From NCBI RefSeq assembly GCF_000012625.1, contig NC_007516.1:1488001-1552000 (forward strand): a stretch of 64,000 bases of DNA, written 5' to 3'. The DNA comes from Synechococcus sp. CC9605 (GTDB taxonomy: Bacteria; Cyanobacteriota; Cyanobacteriia; PCC-6307; Cyanobiaceae). A program made the translations under genes and the position numbers. The notes beneath the pieces were generated by a model that was given only the letters and a program-made list of their open reading frames with translations, was not told the DNA's origin and searched no databases. This document shows positions 44,592-50,732 of this stretch, piece by piece. Within the stretch, counting starts at the first letter, position 1, and each line of letters starts with the position of its first letter.

Positions 44592-44678
44592 ATGCTTCCA
44601 ATGCTCACGATCGCACTAGCCGTTGCCGTCTGGACTACCGTCACGATGGCAGCCTGCAAGTGGATCGCTGATGCCTGA
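44592..44678 (+). CDS. 28-residue membrane micropeptide
   Basis: The ORF is MLPMLTIALAVAVWTTVTMA then ACKWIADA. A strong GAGGAGGA site lies right before the ATG, and the paired palindromic motifs sit just upstream, so translation is well supported for such a short ORF. One membrane helix with a small polar end; it may join a photosystem or transporter complex, but this is not shown. Confidence 0.55.
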   Translation: MLPMLTIALAVAVWTTVTMAACKWIADA

Positions 44679-44981
44679 GAGGATTGTGTCAGGAGGCCTA
44701 ATGCCTGCCGAGGGCATCTCTGAGACAGGCTGAAAGCCAAACAAGACCCCCAAGGGAAAAGCAGGGGGCATTGATGTTGTTGCCATCCATCTCCCGGCAA
44801 AACCACACACACTTCATTCCGTCAGCAATGGCGGGTTTTTTGCTAGCAATTAACCTGTTGACTATAGGTCTTTAAACTAGTCCCTGATGCAGCACTGGAT
44901 GAATCAGAGATCGTTGCCACGAATTGGTCTAAAAGGGAATCCAATAAGGCAATCTAGACTTCAGGCAGAAACAGTTCCCAC
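44679..44981. other. noncoding stretch after the micropeptide
   Basis: About 300 bases with no supported gene. Besides the GCAA terminator it holds a possible G/C hairpin (CCCCC / GGGGG near 44749-44768) and an AT-rich block (44845-44885) that marks the start of lower-GC DNA before the two paralogous ORFs. Confidence 0.5.
44819..44841 (+). terminator. intrinsic terminator with GCAA loop
   Basis: Stem CCGTCA / TGGCGG with a GCAA tetraloop followed by six T. It closes the unit of the 28-residue peptide. A related hairpin with the same loop ends the gene at 46449-46733. Confidence 0.7.
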
Positions 44982-45341
44982 TTGAGCAGAAAAAGACCCC
45001 ACAAACACGAAGTACTTACAGAGGCATTTACAGCAGCAAAAACAAGGGCAAAAAGTGGTTTCTTCGTTTACCTCGTACGTCTTGCCTACTCACTTGCCTT
45101 CAACAACTTCAACCCGCCTGTGGTATTTGTTGTCCCCTACATCTCCCCCAACGGCAACGAAAATGCTGACAGCCTTGCCGAAGCACTCGTAGCACCCAAA
45201 GGTGCTTGGTTCTGGGAAGACTTGGTAGCGGTCAACTACGAGTTTGACCCCGTCGAGGTTCAAGACTTGAGTCGTGAATTGAGCGAAGCTGCAAGAAAAG
45301 ACGAGCTTGCCTTCTGTGGGTTCAAAGCAGCGAGGTCTTGA
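44982..45341 (+). CDS. accessory protein, paralogue of the next gene
   Basis: A 119-residue protein starting at TTG 44982 (MSRKRPHKHEVLTEAFTAAK). A basic N-terminal region of 25 residues is followed by a domain beginning GFFVYLVRLAYSLAFNNFNP, with DSLAEALVAPKGAWFWEDLVAVNYEFDPVEVQDL in the second half. That domain aligns with the next gene: YLV-x-LAY, V-x-Y-x-S, AEA-x-L, F-x-W-x-x-L and a final FK/LK. Base composition is lower in GC than neighbours. No known family. Confidence 0.55.
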   Translation: MSRKRPHKHEVLTEAFTAAKTRAKSGFFVYLVRLAYSLAFNNFNPPVVFVVPYISPNGNENADSLAEALVAPKGAWFWEDLVAVNYEFDPVEVQDLSRELSEAARKDELAFCGFKAARS

Positions 45342-45374
45342 GCCGTACGCTCAAACAAACGAACCGAGACTGCT

Positions 45375-45668
45375 GTGAGCCACGCCTACTTAGTCACCCT
45401 TGCTTATGGCGACCAAGAGGCTCCGACCCTGGCGCATGTGATTTACCTATCAGAAACCGAGGGGGAAGACACCCGCACCGTTGCCGAAGCAGTACTTAAT
45501 TACGCTAGCAACACTGCCCCGCAAAAGCCCCGGTTCGACTGGAGCTCCTTGAGGCTGAACGGCACGGAAATGCTCGATGCCGAAGGCACAGCCAGCCTTG
45601 TCGATGCCTGCTCAAAGGGGCAAGTCGGCATCGGTCGGGTCTCTGTGCTGAAACTTTCCTCCGACTGA
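45375..45668 (+). CDS. accessory protein, paralogue of the previous gene
   Basis: A 97-residue protein from GTG 45375: MSHAYLVTLAYGDQEAPTLA opens the shared domain, then YLSETEGEDTRTVAEAVLNYASNTAPQKPRFDWSSLRLNGTEMLDAEG and a C-terminal VGIGRVSVLKLSS. It lacks the basic N-terminal extension of its neighbour. The pair is separated by 33 bases, same strand. Unknown function. Confidence 0.55.
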   Translation: MSHAYLVTLAYGDQEAPTLAHVIYLSETEGEDTRTVAEAVLNYASNTAPQKPRFDWSSLRLNGTEMLDAEGTASLVDACSKGQVGIGRVSVLKLSSD

Positions 45669-45744
45669 ATGTTAACTCAAGGTCATAGACTTTCCTGGCG
45701 GGAAATACTCAAGACAATCACGCCTGACCAATGACCCGCGATAC

Positions 45745-45788
45745 CCACCTGGCAGAAGGAAGTGGGCTGGGCGCCTGAGACTGGCTAA
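45745..45788 (+). repeat. WAPE(T)G tail repeat, copy 1
   Basis: The stretch ending CTGGCTAA reads, in one frame, TWQKEVGWAPETG-stop, almost the same as the end of the gene at 48298-48528 (TWQKEVGWAPEAG-stop), and its DNA is identical to 48481-48528 over most of 35 bases. No upstream part of a gene is present, so this is a stranded 3' end. Confidence 0.7.
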
Positions 45789-45847
45789 CGACACTTCATG
45801 ACGAGCGAGAGCATCGACGGCATCATTCGCGGAATCGCGCTTGTCCG

Positions 45848-46236
45848 ATGCTCCGCCGACTTTCCATCGGACTTGTGGCTTATGCCATTGCCATTGCTCC
45901 GCTTCCATCAAGAGCACAGGAGACCAACTCGCCGATCCTTTTGAAAGAATCAGCCGCTGCCGAAAAGCCATTTGACTCCGTTGACGACGTGATGAGCTTC
46001 TGCCGATCTAGCGTCAAACGAGAGATGGCATGTGACGTACTGAGTGCCGTCATCAGTCAAACAACAAGCTTATCTCTCATTTGTTTTTTAGCACAAACGG
46101 TGAAATCTCAGAAGAGACCAAAGACAAGTATTTGAAGATGTTCAAGCAATTCGATGCAGATGAGTTCTTGAAGATCGATATTGCGCCAGGCGTGATTTCA
46201 ACGGTAAAGAAAGCAAATCCAGGATGCTTCAAATAA
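45848..46236 (+). CDS. secreted protein with -1 frameshift signal or decayed gene
   Basis: The first frame (45848-46135) gives signal peptide MLRRLSIGLVAYAIAIAPLP SRAQ, then FDSVDDVMSFCRSSVKREMACDVLSAVISQ. At 46084-46090 the sequence is T TTT TTA in zero frame, the U UUU UUA slippery heptamer. A -1 shift there continues into FSTNGEISEETKDKYLKMFKQ ... TVKKANPGCFK, ending at 46236, which looks like the missing C-terminus with a paired cysteine. Without the shift the frame ends in an unconvincing KSQKRPKTSI. Either programmed frameshifting or a one-T deletion explains it. The FCRSSVK...C pattern recalls the secreted protein at 27360. Confidence 0.5.
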
Positions 46237-46358
46237 GAATTTGCGATAAAACGTCAGAACAATTTTCTTCAGCCTCCAGCAGTAGCCCTGTTGATCATTA
46301 ACCCCGCTCGCAAGATGGTTTTTTTTACCCAGACGAGAGATTGGATCCGTTGAAAAAA

Positions 46359-46374
46359 TCCCTCAACTTTGGGA
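46359..46374. promoter_or_regulatory. TCCC-N8-GGGA palindromic motif, single copy
   Basis: TCCCTCAACTTTGGGA, the fifth copy of the 16-bp motif. It is followed after 18 bases by CGGAGATGGCGTG, as at 44527, and lies 75 bp before the ATG of the Gly/Tyr-rich gene. A degenerate upstream partner may exist at 46325-46340. Confidence 0.6.
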
Positions 46375-46448
46375 GTAATTTCGCAGTTGGAACGGAGATG
46401 GCGTGAATACAGGGCTCCAGCCCTCTGAACAAGTCAGGAGAAAAGATC

Positions 46449-46733
46449 ATGAAAACCACAACTCTCGGAATCGCAATCGGAACTGCAATCGCTGCCCTTG
46501 GTCTTGCGATCACTGCTGTTCCTGAAGCCCAGGCAGGTGGTGTTTATTGGAACAACCATGGCGGTGGCGGTGTCGTCGTCAATCACGGCTACACCTACGG
46601 TCCCCGCGGTTATTACAAATACGGTCCGAACTATTACGGAGGTCGCGGTGTCGTCGCCGGTCCCAACGGTGCCTGTGCTTGCGGTTACTACGGTCGCGCT
46701 GGATGCGTCCGTTACTGGTCCATGGATCGATAG
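46449..46733 (+). CDS. small secreted Gly/Tyr/Asn-rich protein
   Basis: A 94-residue exported protein. Signal peptide MKTTTLGIAIGTAIAALGLA to about AQA, then a mature part rich in Gly, Tyr and Asn (GGVYWNNHGGGGVVVNHGYT, YGPRGYYKYGPNYYGGRG) and three cysteines at the end (GACACGYYGRAGCVRY). Preceded by CAGGAGAA at good spacing. It resembles small cell-surface or structural proteins of low complexity. Controlled by the palindromic motif upstream and closed by a GCAA terminator. Confidence 0.72.
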   Translation: MKTTTLGIAIGTAIAALGLAITAVPEAQAGGVYWNNHGGGGVVVNHGYTYGPRGYYKYGPNYYGGRGVVAGPNGACACGYYGRAGCVRYWSMDR

Positions 46734-46749
46734 CAAATCAAGCCATTTC

Positions 46750-46780
46750 ACCCTGTCAGCAATGGCGGGGTGTTCTGTTG
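46750..46780 (+). terminator. intrinsic terminator with GCAA loop
   Basis: Stem CCCTGTCA / TGGCGGGG with a GCAA loop, 17 bases after the stop codon; the following tail TGTTCTGTTG is only moderately T-rich. The stem and loop match the terminator at 44819, showing the two small-gene units are related. Confidence 0.6.
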
Positions 46781-46795
46781 ATCAACCAGCTCTGG

Positions 46796-46816
46796 TCAGC
46801 CTGGATAGCCCGAAGG
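46796..46816. repeat. putative attL core
   Basis: TCAGCCTGGATAGCCCGAAG plus G, a direct repeat of 53219-53239 with one mismatch. On the minus strand it reads PSGYPG-stop, the same as the end of the right-hand gene, but no gene body is attached here. Confidence 0.65.
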
Positions 46817-46935
46817 TATGCTTATCTATAAGACCATAACTCAGTCAGAGACTGGCTTTATGGCGACACATCTTGTGCCACATCGACGCCACAAGTGTAA
46901 TAAAAGCGTCCTTACAACCCGGTTGAGCCACATCC

Positions 46936-48224
46936 GTGCCACACATCGACGCCGCGGACGTCATGGACGGCCGGGCTCAGATCTACAGACGGGCTGAAGG
47001 AGGGACATTCAGGTCTCGCTGTGGATCCCATCGGCGAAAAAGCGGGTTCGCCAGTCACTGAAGACCACCGACCCGACAACGGCAAGAGAGCGGCCGATGA
47101 CCATCGTCCTGGACAAGCTCGCTTCAGAGAAGGCCGGCATCAACGTCTTCTCAGGCACGCTCGCCGACCTCATCGACGCTTACCAACGGAAGCAACACGA
47201 GAGGCTCAGCCGGGGCGAGATACGCAACAAGCCTCGGATCACCAGGACAGTGAATACCTGGCGGAAGCACTTCGCGGTGGTCTTCGGTCCCATCAGCGAG
47301 ATCAAGCTCTCCGCCATGACGGACGAACGCTGGCAGGAGTACGTTAGTTATCGGGGCAAGCAGCTCAAGCTCTCGGTGCTCAAGGACGAGCTGAAGGGCA
47401 TTGCCACGCTCGTACGCCTCCACGGCATGGCGCTTGGTTGCCCAGAGATCCCGGACTTCGACCACGTCCGAGTGCCCAAGCAAGAGAAGTCGGTGCGGAC
47501 GGAGACGCTTACACCAGACGAGTACAACGAACTCGTCAACCGGCTCCGCAACTACCTAAACCCAGAGCTCGGCCCAGACGGTTTCAAGCGAACGTGGTCG
47601 CTCGAGGACGTCTTCAAGCCGGCCGGCAAAAAGATCAACCAAGCCGACGAACACCTACGACGCCATCAGCTCTTCTTCCTCGTTCAGATCCTGGCCTCGT
47701 CGGGACTCCGACCCACTGAGCTGTGCGGCAAGAAGTTGAGTTCGCTTCGGTGGCGTGACATCCAGGAAACGGACGTTGAGCGAGACGTGCTCATGGCTCA
47801 CAACAAGAAACCGTCAGGCTTCAAGCAACGGGCAGTGGTCCTGTCGGTCAGAGACGAGACAAAGACAGGACGTAGAGCGGTGCCGTGTCTCATCGGAAAC
47901 CTTCTGGACGGGCTGAAGAACCTCACGCCTGACTTCACCAAGCCCGATGACTTCGTGTTCTGCGACCGCCATGGCAAGCCTCAGTCATTGAAATACCTGC
48001 GCTTTCACATGAATGACGTTGTGGAGCGCTGGGGCTTCGACCGCTTCGACGTGACCTTTTACGTCTTGAGGCACTTCTACGCCTCGGAAGCCCTAAAGCG
48101 AGGCGTCTCAACGGTTCTGGTGTCGCGTGCCATGGGCACTTCGACCGAGAACATCGAGAACGTCTACGGCCACATCGTCATGTCCGAGGAGTCGATGATC
48201 CGTCAGCTTTACTCGCTGGACTGA
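46936..48224 (+). CDS. tyrosine-type site-specific integrase with N-terminal frameshift
   Basis: A phage/island-type recombinase. The intact frame from ATG 47097 gives 375 residues with a SAM-like core-binding region and catalytic parts: SGLRPTELCG (first Arg, near 202), YVLRHFYASEAL (second Arg; the usual first His of HxLRH is Tyr), and MGTSTENIENVYGH (Tyr near 355, with Thr for the His of LGH). The natural N-terminus seems to lie upstream: GTG 46936 reads MPHIDAADVMDGRAQIYRRA then EGGTF, and a one-base gap near 47008 joins it to QVSLWIPSAKKRVRQSLKTT, which is in frame with 47097. The enzyme may therefore be N-truncated or inactive. Confidence 0.82.
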
Positions 48225-48297
48225 GCAATCAAAGCAGCAGCTTCACTTGTCAAACCATCTTGCTTCGAGTAGTACAGATGTACGCATAAGGTTTGGG

Positions 48298-48528
48298 ATG
48301 GAGGACTGGGACTTCGTTGATGAGCGCGAACTCCAAGGGTGGAAAGGCGGCGTGGTCTGCATGACCTGCCAGCACTTCACCTACGGAGTCGACCAGCACT
48401 GCCACACGATGGTGGGCTGCAACCTCAGGCAACGCCAACTGCAGCAAGGTCAGCACCTGAAGAAGCGCTGCAAGCTCTGGGCACCGACCTGGCAGAAGGA
48501 AGTGGGTTGGGCGCCCGAAGCGGGGTGA
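48298..48528 (+). CDS. small cysteine/histidine protein with WAPEAG tail
   Basis: A 76-residue protein from ATG 48298 (MEDWDFVDERELQGWKGGVV). Cys and His residues, CMTCQHFTYGVDQHCHTMVGCN ... KKRCKLW, suggest a zinc or other metal site. It ends TWQKEVGWAPEAG. The 3' end of this gene, at DNA level, is the sequence found repeatedly in the region, so it is the likely source of, or target for, those repeats. The upstream TTG at 48247 adds 17 residues but is less likely. Unknown function. Confidence 0.6.
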   Translation: MEDWDFVDERELQGWKGGVVCMTCQHFTYGVDQHCHTMVGCNLRQRQLQQGQHLKKRCKLWAPTWQKEVGWAPEAG

Positions 48529-48967
48529 GTCATGCGAAAGAGGTCGGTTATCAAAAAACCGAGATGCTGCAGCGAATTTGTGGCTCTCTAAAAAACGTCT
48601 CCTAGATGACCTATGTCTCGTCCCTTTCTGATCATCATGTCTTTGTCGGGTTGCTAATCGGACCCGAAAGCCGGTCAGAGCGGTGACCGACGTGGACTGT
48701 GATTTGACCTCTGTTTCGGCAGGGGTCAAGTCCGTTCATCGTTAAGAAATTCGGTTTGGTGTAGGGATGAATCTCTTCCCGTATCAACGTATTTGGGTGG
48801 TCGAATCGCTCCGGTGGTGCATCACCGTCGGCCACACAAACTTCCACAAGTTGGATTGGGCACCCGAAGCGGGTTAGTTCAGGGAGAAGCGGGCCGAGGG
48901 AAGCCCGCTGCATGCATTCCATCTCCCAACGCGTTTGCAGAGCTGCACGCGCCAGCGGTACTATGAC
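48529..48967. other. noncoding or relic DNA
   Basis: Apart from the short ORF above, I see no convincing gene. An open minus-strand frame (48635-48922) has no family features and is not called. The stretch carries one tail repeat at 48854. Confidence 0.5.
48767..48877 (+). CDS. short ORF ending in WAPEAG tail
   Basis: A 36-residue ORF starting MNLFPYQRIWVVESLRWCIT and ending NFHKLDWAPEAG. The final codons are a copy of the tail repeat, the rest unrelated to the 48298 gene. TAGGG just before the ATG is too close for a normal ribosome site. It is probably a by-product of recombination, yet it shows that the tail is kept in frame. Confidence 0.25.
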   Translation: MNLFPYQRIWVVESLRWCITVGHTNFHKLDWAPEAG

Positions 48968-48992
48968 CCTAGCGAGAATGATTCTCGCTAGG
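48968..48992. promoter_or_regulatory. perfect 25-bp palindrome resembling a Fur/Zur box
   Basis: Two 12-base arms (CCTAGCGAGAAT and its exact reverse complement) around one central G. The inner GAGAATGATTCTC fits the 7-1-7 form of Fur-family boxes (GATAATGATTATC) with one symmetric change. It sits just before the short transcript ending at 49084. Confidence 0.55.
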
Positions 48993-48997
48993 TAGTA

Positions 48998-49084
48998 ATG
49001 CCTAGTAATTGGTATTGTTGTTTCGGAAGCAGAGCTGCTTTCAATGCGTCTGTAGGGGGTGGGCTGAGGGGCCCGCCCTTTTTT
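48998..49084 (+). ncRNA. possible metal-responsive small RNA (or 33-residue leader ORF)
   Basis: Between the palindrome and a strong terminator lies about 90 bases with its own hairpin (AGCAG / CTGCT, 49028-49039). This is the form of a short regulated RNA. The same stretch has an ATG at 48999 (MPSNWYCCFGSRAAFNASVG ...) open to 49100, past the terminator, so a tiny peptide cannot be excluded. No promoter start is fixed by sequence alone. Confidence 0.4.
49055..49084 (+). terminator. strong intrinsic terminator
   Basis: Stem GGGTGGGC / GCCCGCCC with the loop TGAGGG, followed by six T (49079-49084). Confidence 0.8.
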
Positions 49085-49129
49085 ATTGGCGACGTATGAA
49101 AAGCAAGTGAGCTTGGCTCCTGAGGCGGG

Positions 49130-49357
49130 CTAATCGCTGTACGTGATCGTGCAGCGCCAGCGTGTTTGAAAAACGTAGTTGAGCTTCTTGCAGGAGGTGT
49201 CAGTCACCGTCGCTCCTTCAGGTACTCGGCGCATTGCCTTGGCAGTCGCAACCTCTTGTGACTTATCTGAGGCACGTGCTTTGTGGGAGTCATGGGCATA
49301 CACAACTCCTGGGCTCAACAACACCAGCGAAAGGAGAGCAGCAAGTCGCATCGACAT
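49130..49357 (-). CDS. small secreted protein, unknown
   Basis: A 75-residue exported protein from ATG 49357 (MSMRLAALLSLVLLSPGVVY to AHD), signal peptide then a mature part with KARASDKSQEVATAKAMRRVPEGATVTDTSCKKLNYVFQTRWRCTITYSD. Two cysteines could form a disulfide. Its stop codon lies inside a tail repeat (49111-49133) and another repeat lies just before its start (49381), so it forms a cassette-like unit of one gene between repeats. Confidence 0.55.
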   Translation of the reverse strand: MSMRLAALLSLVLLSPGVVYAHDSHKARASDKSQEVATAKAMRRVPEGATVTDTSCKKLNYVFQTRWRCTITYSD

Positions 49358-49648
49358 AGAACGACGTGGCAATAGGAGTTTGGCTGGGCTTCTGAAGCGG
49401 GCTGACGCTGTCGCCTTCCCTGGCTATCGGTGGAGATGAGACGAGATAGCCGAGGTAAACGGCGGTCTTGGCTCGGGTGATCTGCCTTACGGCTGGCCGG
49501 GTCACCCTGTCTGCGATTGGGCACGCGAAGCCAACTGCCCCACCGAGAGCATGACTTCGCTGCTCAGAGCTTTGTAAATCAACTGAGCACCTATGGGCTA
49601 ACTCAGGTGGCTTGCTGAGCGCCAACTTGAGTAAAGGCAGATGCGCTC

Positions 49649-50149
49649 CTAAGACTGGCTGACCCGGAACATCCCTCTGCTTCCGGTCCGCTCGATGGTG
49701 AATCCGAGTCGCTCGGTCTTCTCGCCCCACGAGTGGAGGCTTGAGTTGCTCTGTCCCAGGACTCGGGCAAGCACTCGCGTCGGAACCACCCAGCCTTTGT
49801 CCGCTATTTCCTGAAGCTGTCGGTGGGTTGTCAGGTGGGCGTCGTCTGTCGGTTGTAAGGCCGACGACAGAGCTGACACGAGAAGAGCCAACCCCTGGTC
49901 TGGAGCTGGCTCGAGTGTCGGCTGTCTGACGGGTGTGATGTCGATGGTCTGTCTGTCGTCTGTCGCGTCTCTGAGAGAGGAGCCTTGCTGGAGCTTTCGA
50001 TGCTGCTCATCGAGACAGGCAACCATCTCCTTATCGAAGAGGGAACGGTTTCCACGTTTCACGGGTGTGATGCCGGCGGCCTTCAGGCGCTCGTAGACCG
50101 ACTGACGTGTGATGCCATAACGAGCGGCGAGTTCCTGAACTGTCAGCAC
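49649..50149 (-). CDS. HTH-domain protein of the element
   Basis: About 166 residues from GTG 50149 (MLTVQELAARYGITRQSVYE). The N-terminal segment, VQELAARYGITRQSVYERLKAAGITPVKRGNRSLFDKE, is a winged or MerR/excisionase-type helix-turn-helix. A variable middle (DDRQTIDITPVRQP) is followed by a second possible HTH near the end, GWVVPTRVLARVLGQSNSSLHSWGEKTERLGFTIERTGSRGMFRV. It may regulate the element or direct excision. A longer start at 50200 is open. The stop codon lies in the tail repeat at 49641-49664. Confidence 0.6.
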   Translation of the reverse strand: MLTVQELAARYGITRQSVYERLKAAGITPVKRGNRSLFDKEMVACLDEQHRKLQQGSSLRDATDDRQTIDITPVRQPTLEPAPDQGLALLVSALSSALQPTDDAHLTTHRQLQEIADKGWVVPTRVLARVLGQSNSSLHSWGEKTERLGFTIERTGSRGMFRVSQS

Positions 50150-50200
50150 TGTCGTCTGGTGGTTGTCAGTCAGCCAGACACAGGACAAACAGACGCTCAA

Positions 50201-50375
50201 GCCCCTCGAGCAGGCGTACCTGTCCTAACCACAGAGACTCCTTGAGTCGTGGAAAGGGTTTTCAAGGGCGGTTGGACGCGCTCCGCTTCCTTCCAATTTT
50301 TTGCTCTACTACCACCTTTGAAAAATCCAGAAAAAACCAGAAAAAAGCAAAGGTGGTATCGAAGGAAAAAGAGGC
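50201..50375. other. noncoding stretch holding the inverted repeat
   Basis: No supported gene. GC-rich at the left, then strongly A/T-rich around the hairpin; the abrupt change of composition suggests a control region. Confidence 0.45.
50310..50358. repeat. 11-bp inverted repeat with A-rich iterated loop
   Basis: TACCACCTTTG (50310-50320) and CAAAGGTGGTA (50348-50358) are exact inverted copies. The 27-base loop has two CCAG-A6 units. TTCCTTC and GAAGGAA flank it as a possible outer stem. It may be a binding or origin-like site or an RNA hairpin. Confidence 0.45.
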
Positions 50376-50504
50376 CTAGGAGATAGCCACTGGCACTAGA
50401 GCATCCAGGCTCTCCCACATCGGACCAACAAATTCGGCGTAGCACTTGTCTGACTGGTGCCCTATCTCCAGGCAGAACTCGATGGGGAACGGCTCCAACA
50501 TCAC
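50376..50504 (-). CDS. possible 42-residue protein
   Basis: From GTG 50504 the ORF reads MMLEPFPIEFCLEIGHQSDK and continues CYAEFVGPMWESLDALVPVAIS. AAGGG lies about nine bases upstream. Codon use looks coding, with a strong C/G third-position bias. No family is recognised. The plus-strand ORF at 50556 diverges from it. Confidence 0.35.
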   Translation of the reverse strand: MMLEPFPIEFCLEIGHQSDKCYAEFVGPMWESLDALVPVAIS

Positions 50505-50555
50505 GGCGGCGTTCCCTTGCCGTGAGTCGTGGCGGTCATAAACCCAGAAAACCCA

Positions 50556-50732
50556 ATGGAAGAACAACAGCACCAACCGCGCCCTGAGCGCGACACAGAC
50601 CAAGACCTCATAGCTTCGCCGATGCGGAGACGGTATTTGCGGTCTCTCGTAGACGAGGACCAGACCTTGTCAGACGACCAGCTCAAGTGGGCTCAGGCTC
50701 AGTTCTGGGCCGCGCAGGCTCCAGGCAACTAA
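50556..50732 (+). CDS. small acidic/Gln-rich protein
   Basis: A 58-residue ORF (MEEQQHQPRPERDTDQDLIA ... LKWAQAQFWAAQAPGN). Charged and soluble. Its 3' end overlaps the membrane gene on the other strand by four bases. A nine-codon longer GTG start (50529) is open. No function visible. Confidence 0.4.
   Translation: MEEQQHQPRPERDTDQDLIASPMRRRYLRSLVDEDQTLSDDQLKWAQAQFWAAQAPGN

Larger units (their letters stand above)
48505..49664. repeat. WAPEAG-tail repeats, copies within the element
   Basis: Copies of a 20-24 bp tail with consensus close to TGGGCGCCYGAAGCGGGCTRA are at 48505-48528, 48854-48877, 49111-49133, 49381-49404, 49514-49537 and 49641-49664. Spacing falls from about 350 to about 130 bases. 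Some end a short plus-strand ORF; two coincide with stop codons of minus-strand genes (49130 and 49649). Copy 1 is at 45745. Confidence 0.6.

Noticed and set aside
47021-47347. 108-residue plus-strand ORF overlapping the integrase start
   Set aside because: Out of frame with the integrase; it is a by-product of the frameshifted 5' end.
48635-48922. 95-residue minus-strand ORF
   Set aside because: Overlaps a tail repeat and has no ribosome site or recognisable domain.
45745-49664. Tail repeats as integron attC sites
   Set aside because: The copies lack the paired RYYYAAC and GTTRRRY core sequences and no IntI-type integrase insert is visible; the integrase present is of the phage/island type.
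49514-49664. CRISPR array suggested by closely spaced repeats
   Set aside because: The repeats are diverged, coincide with gene ends, differ in spacing, and no cas gene is present.
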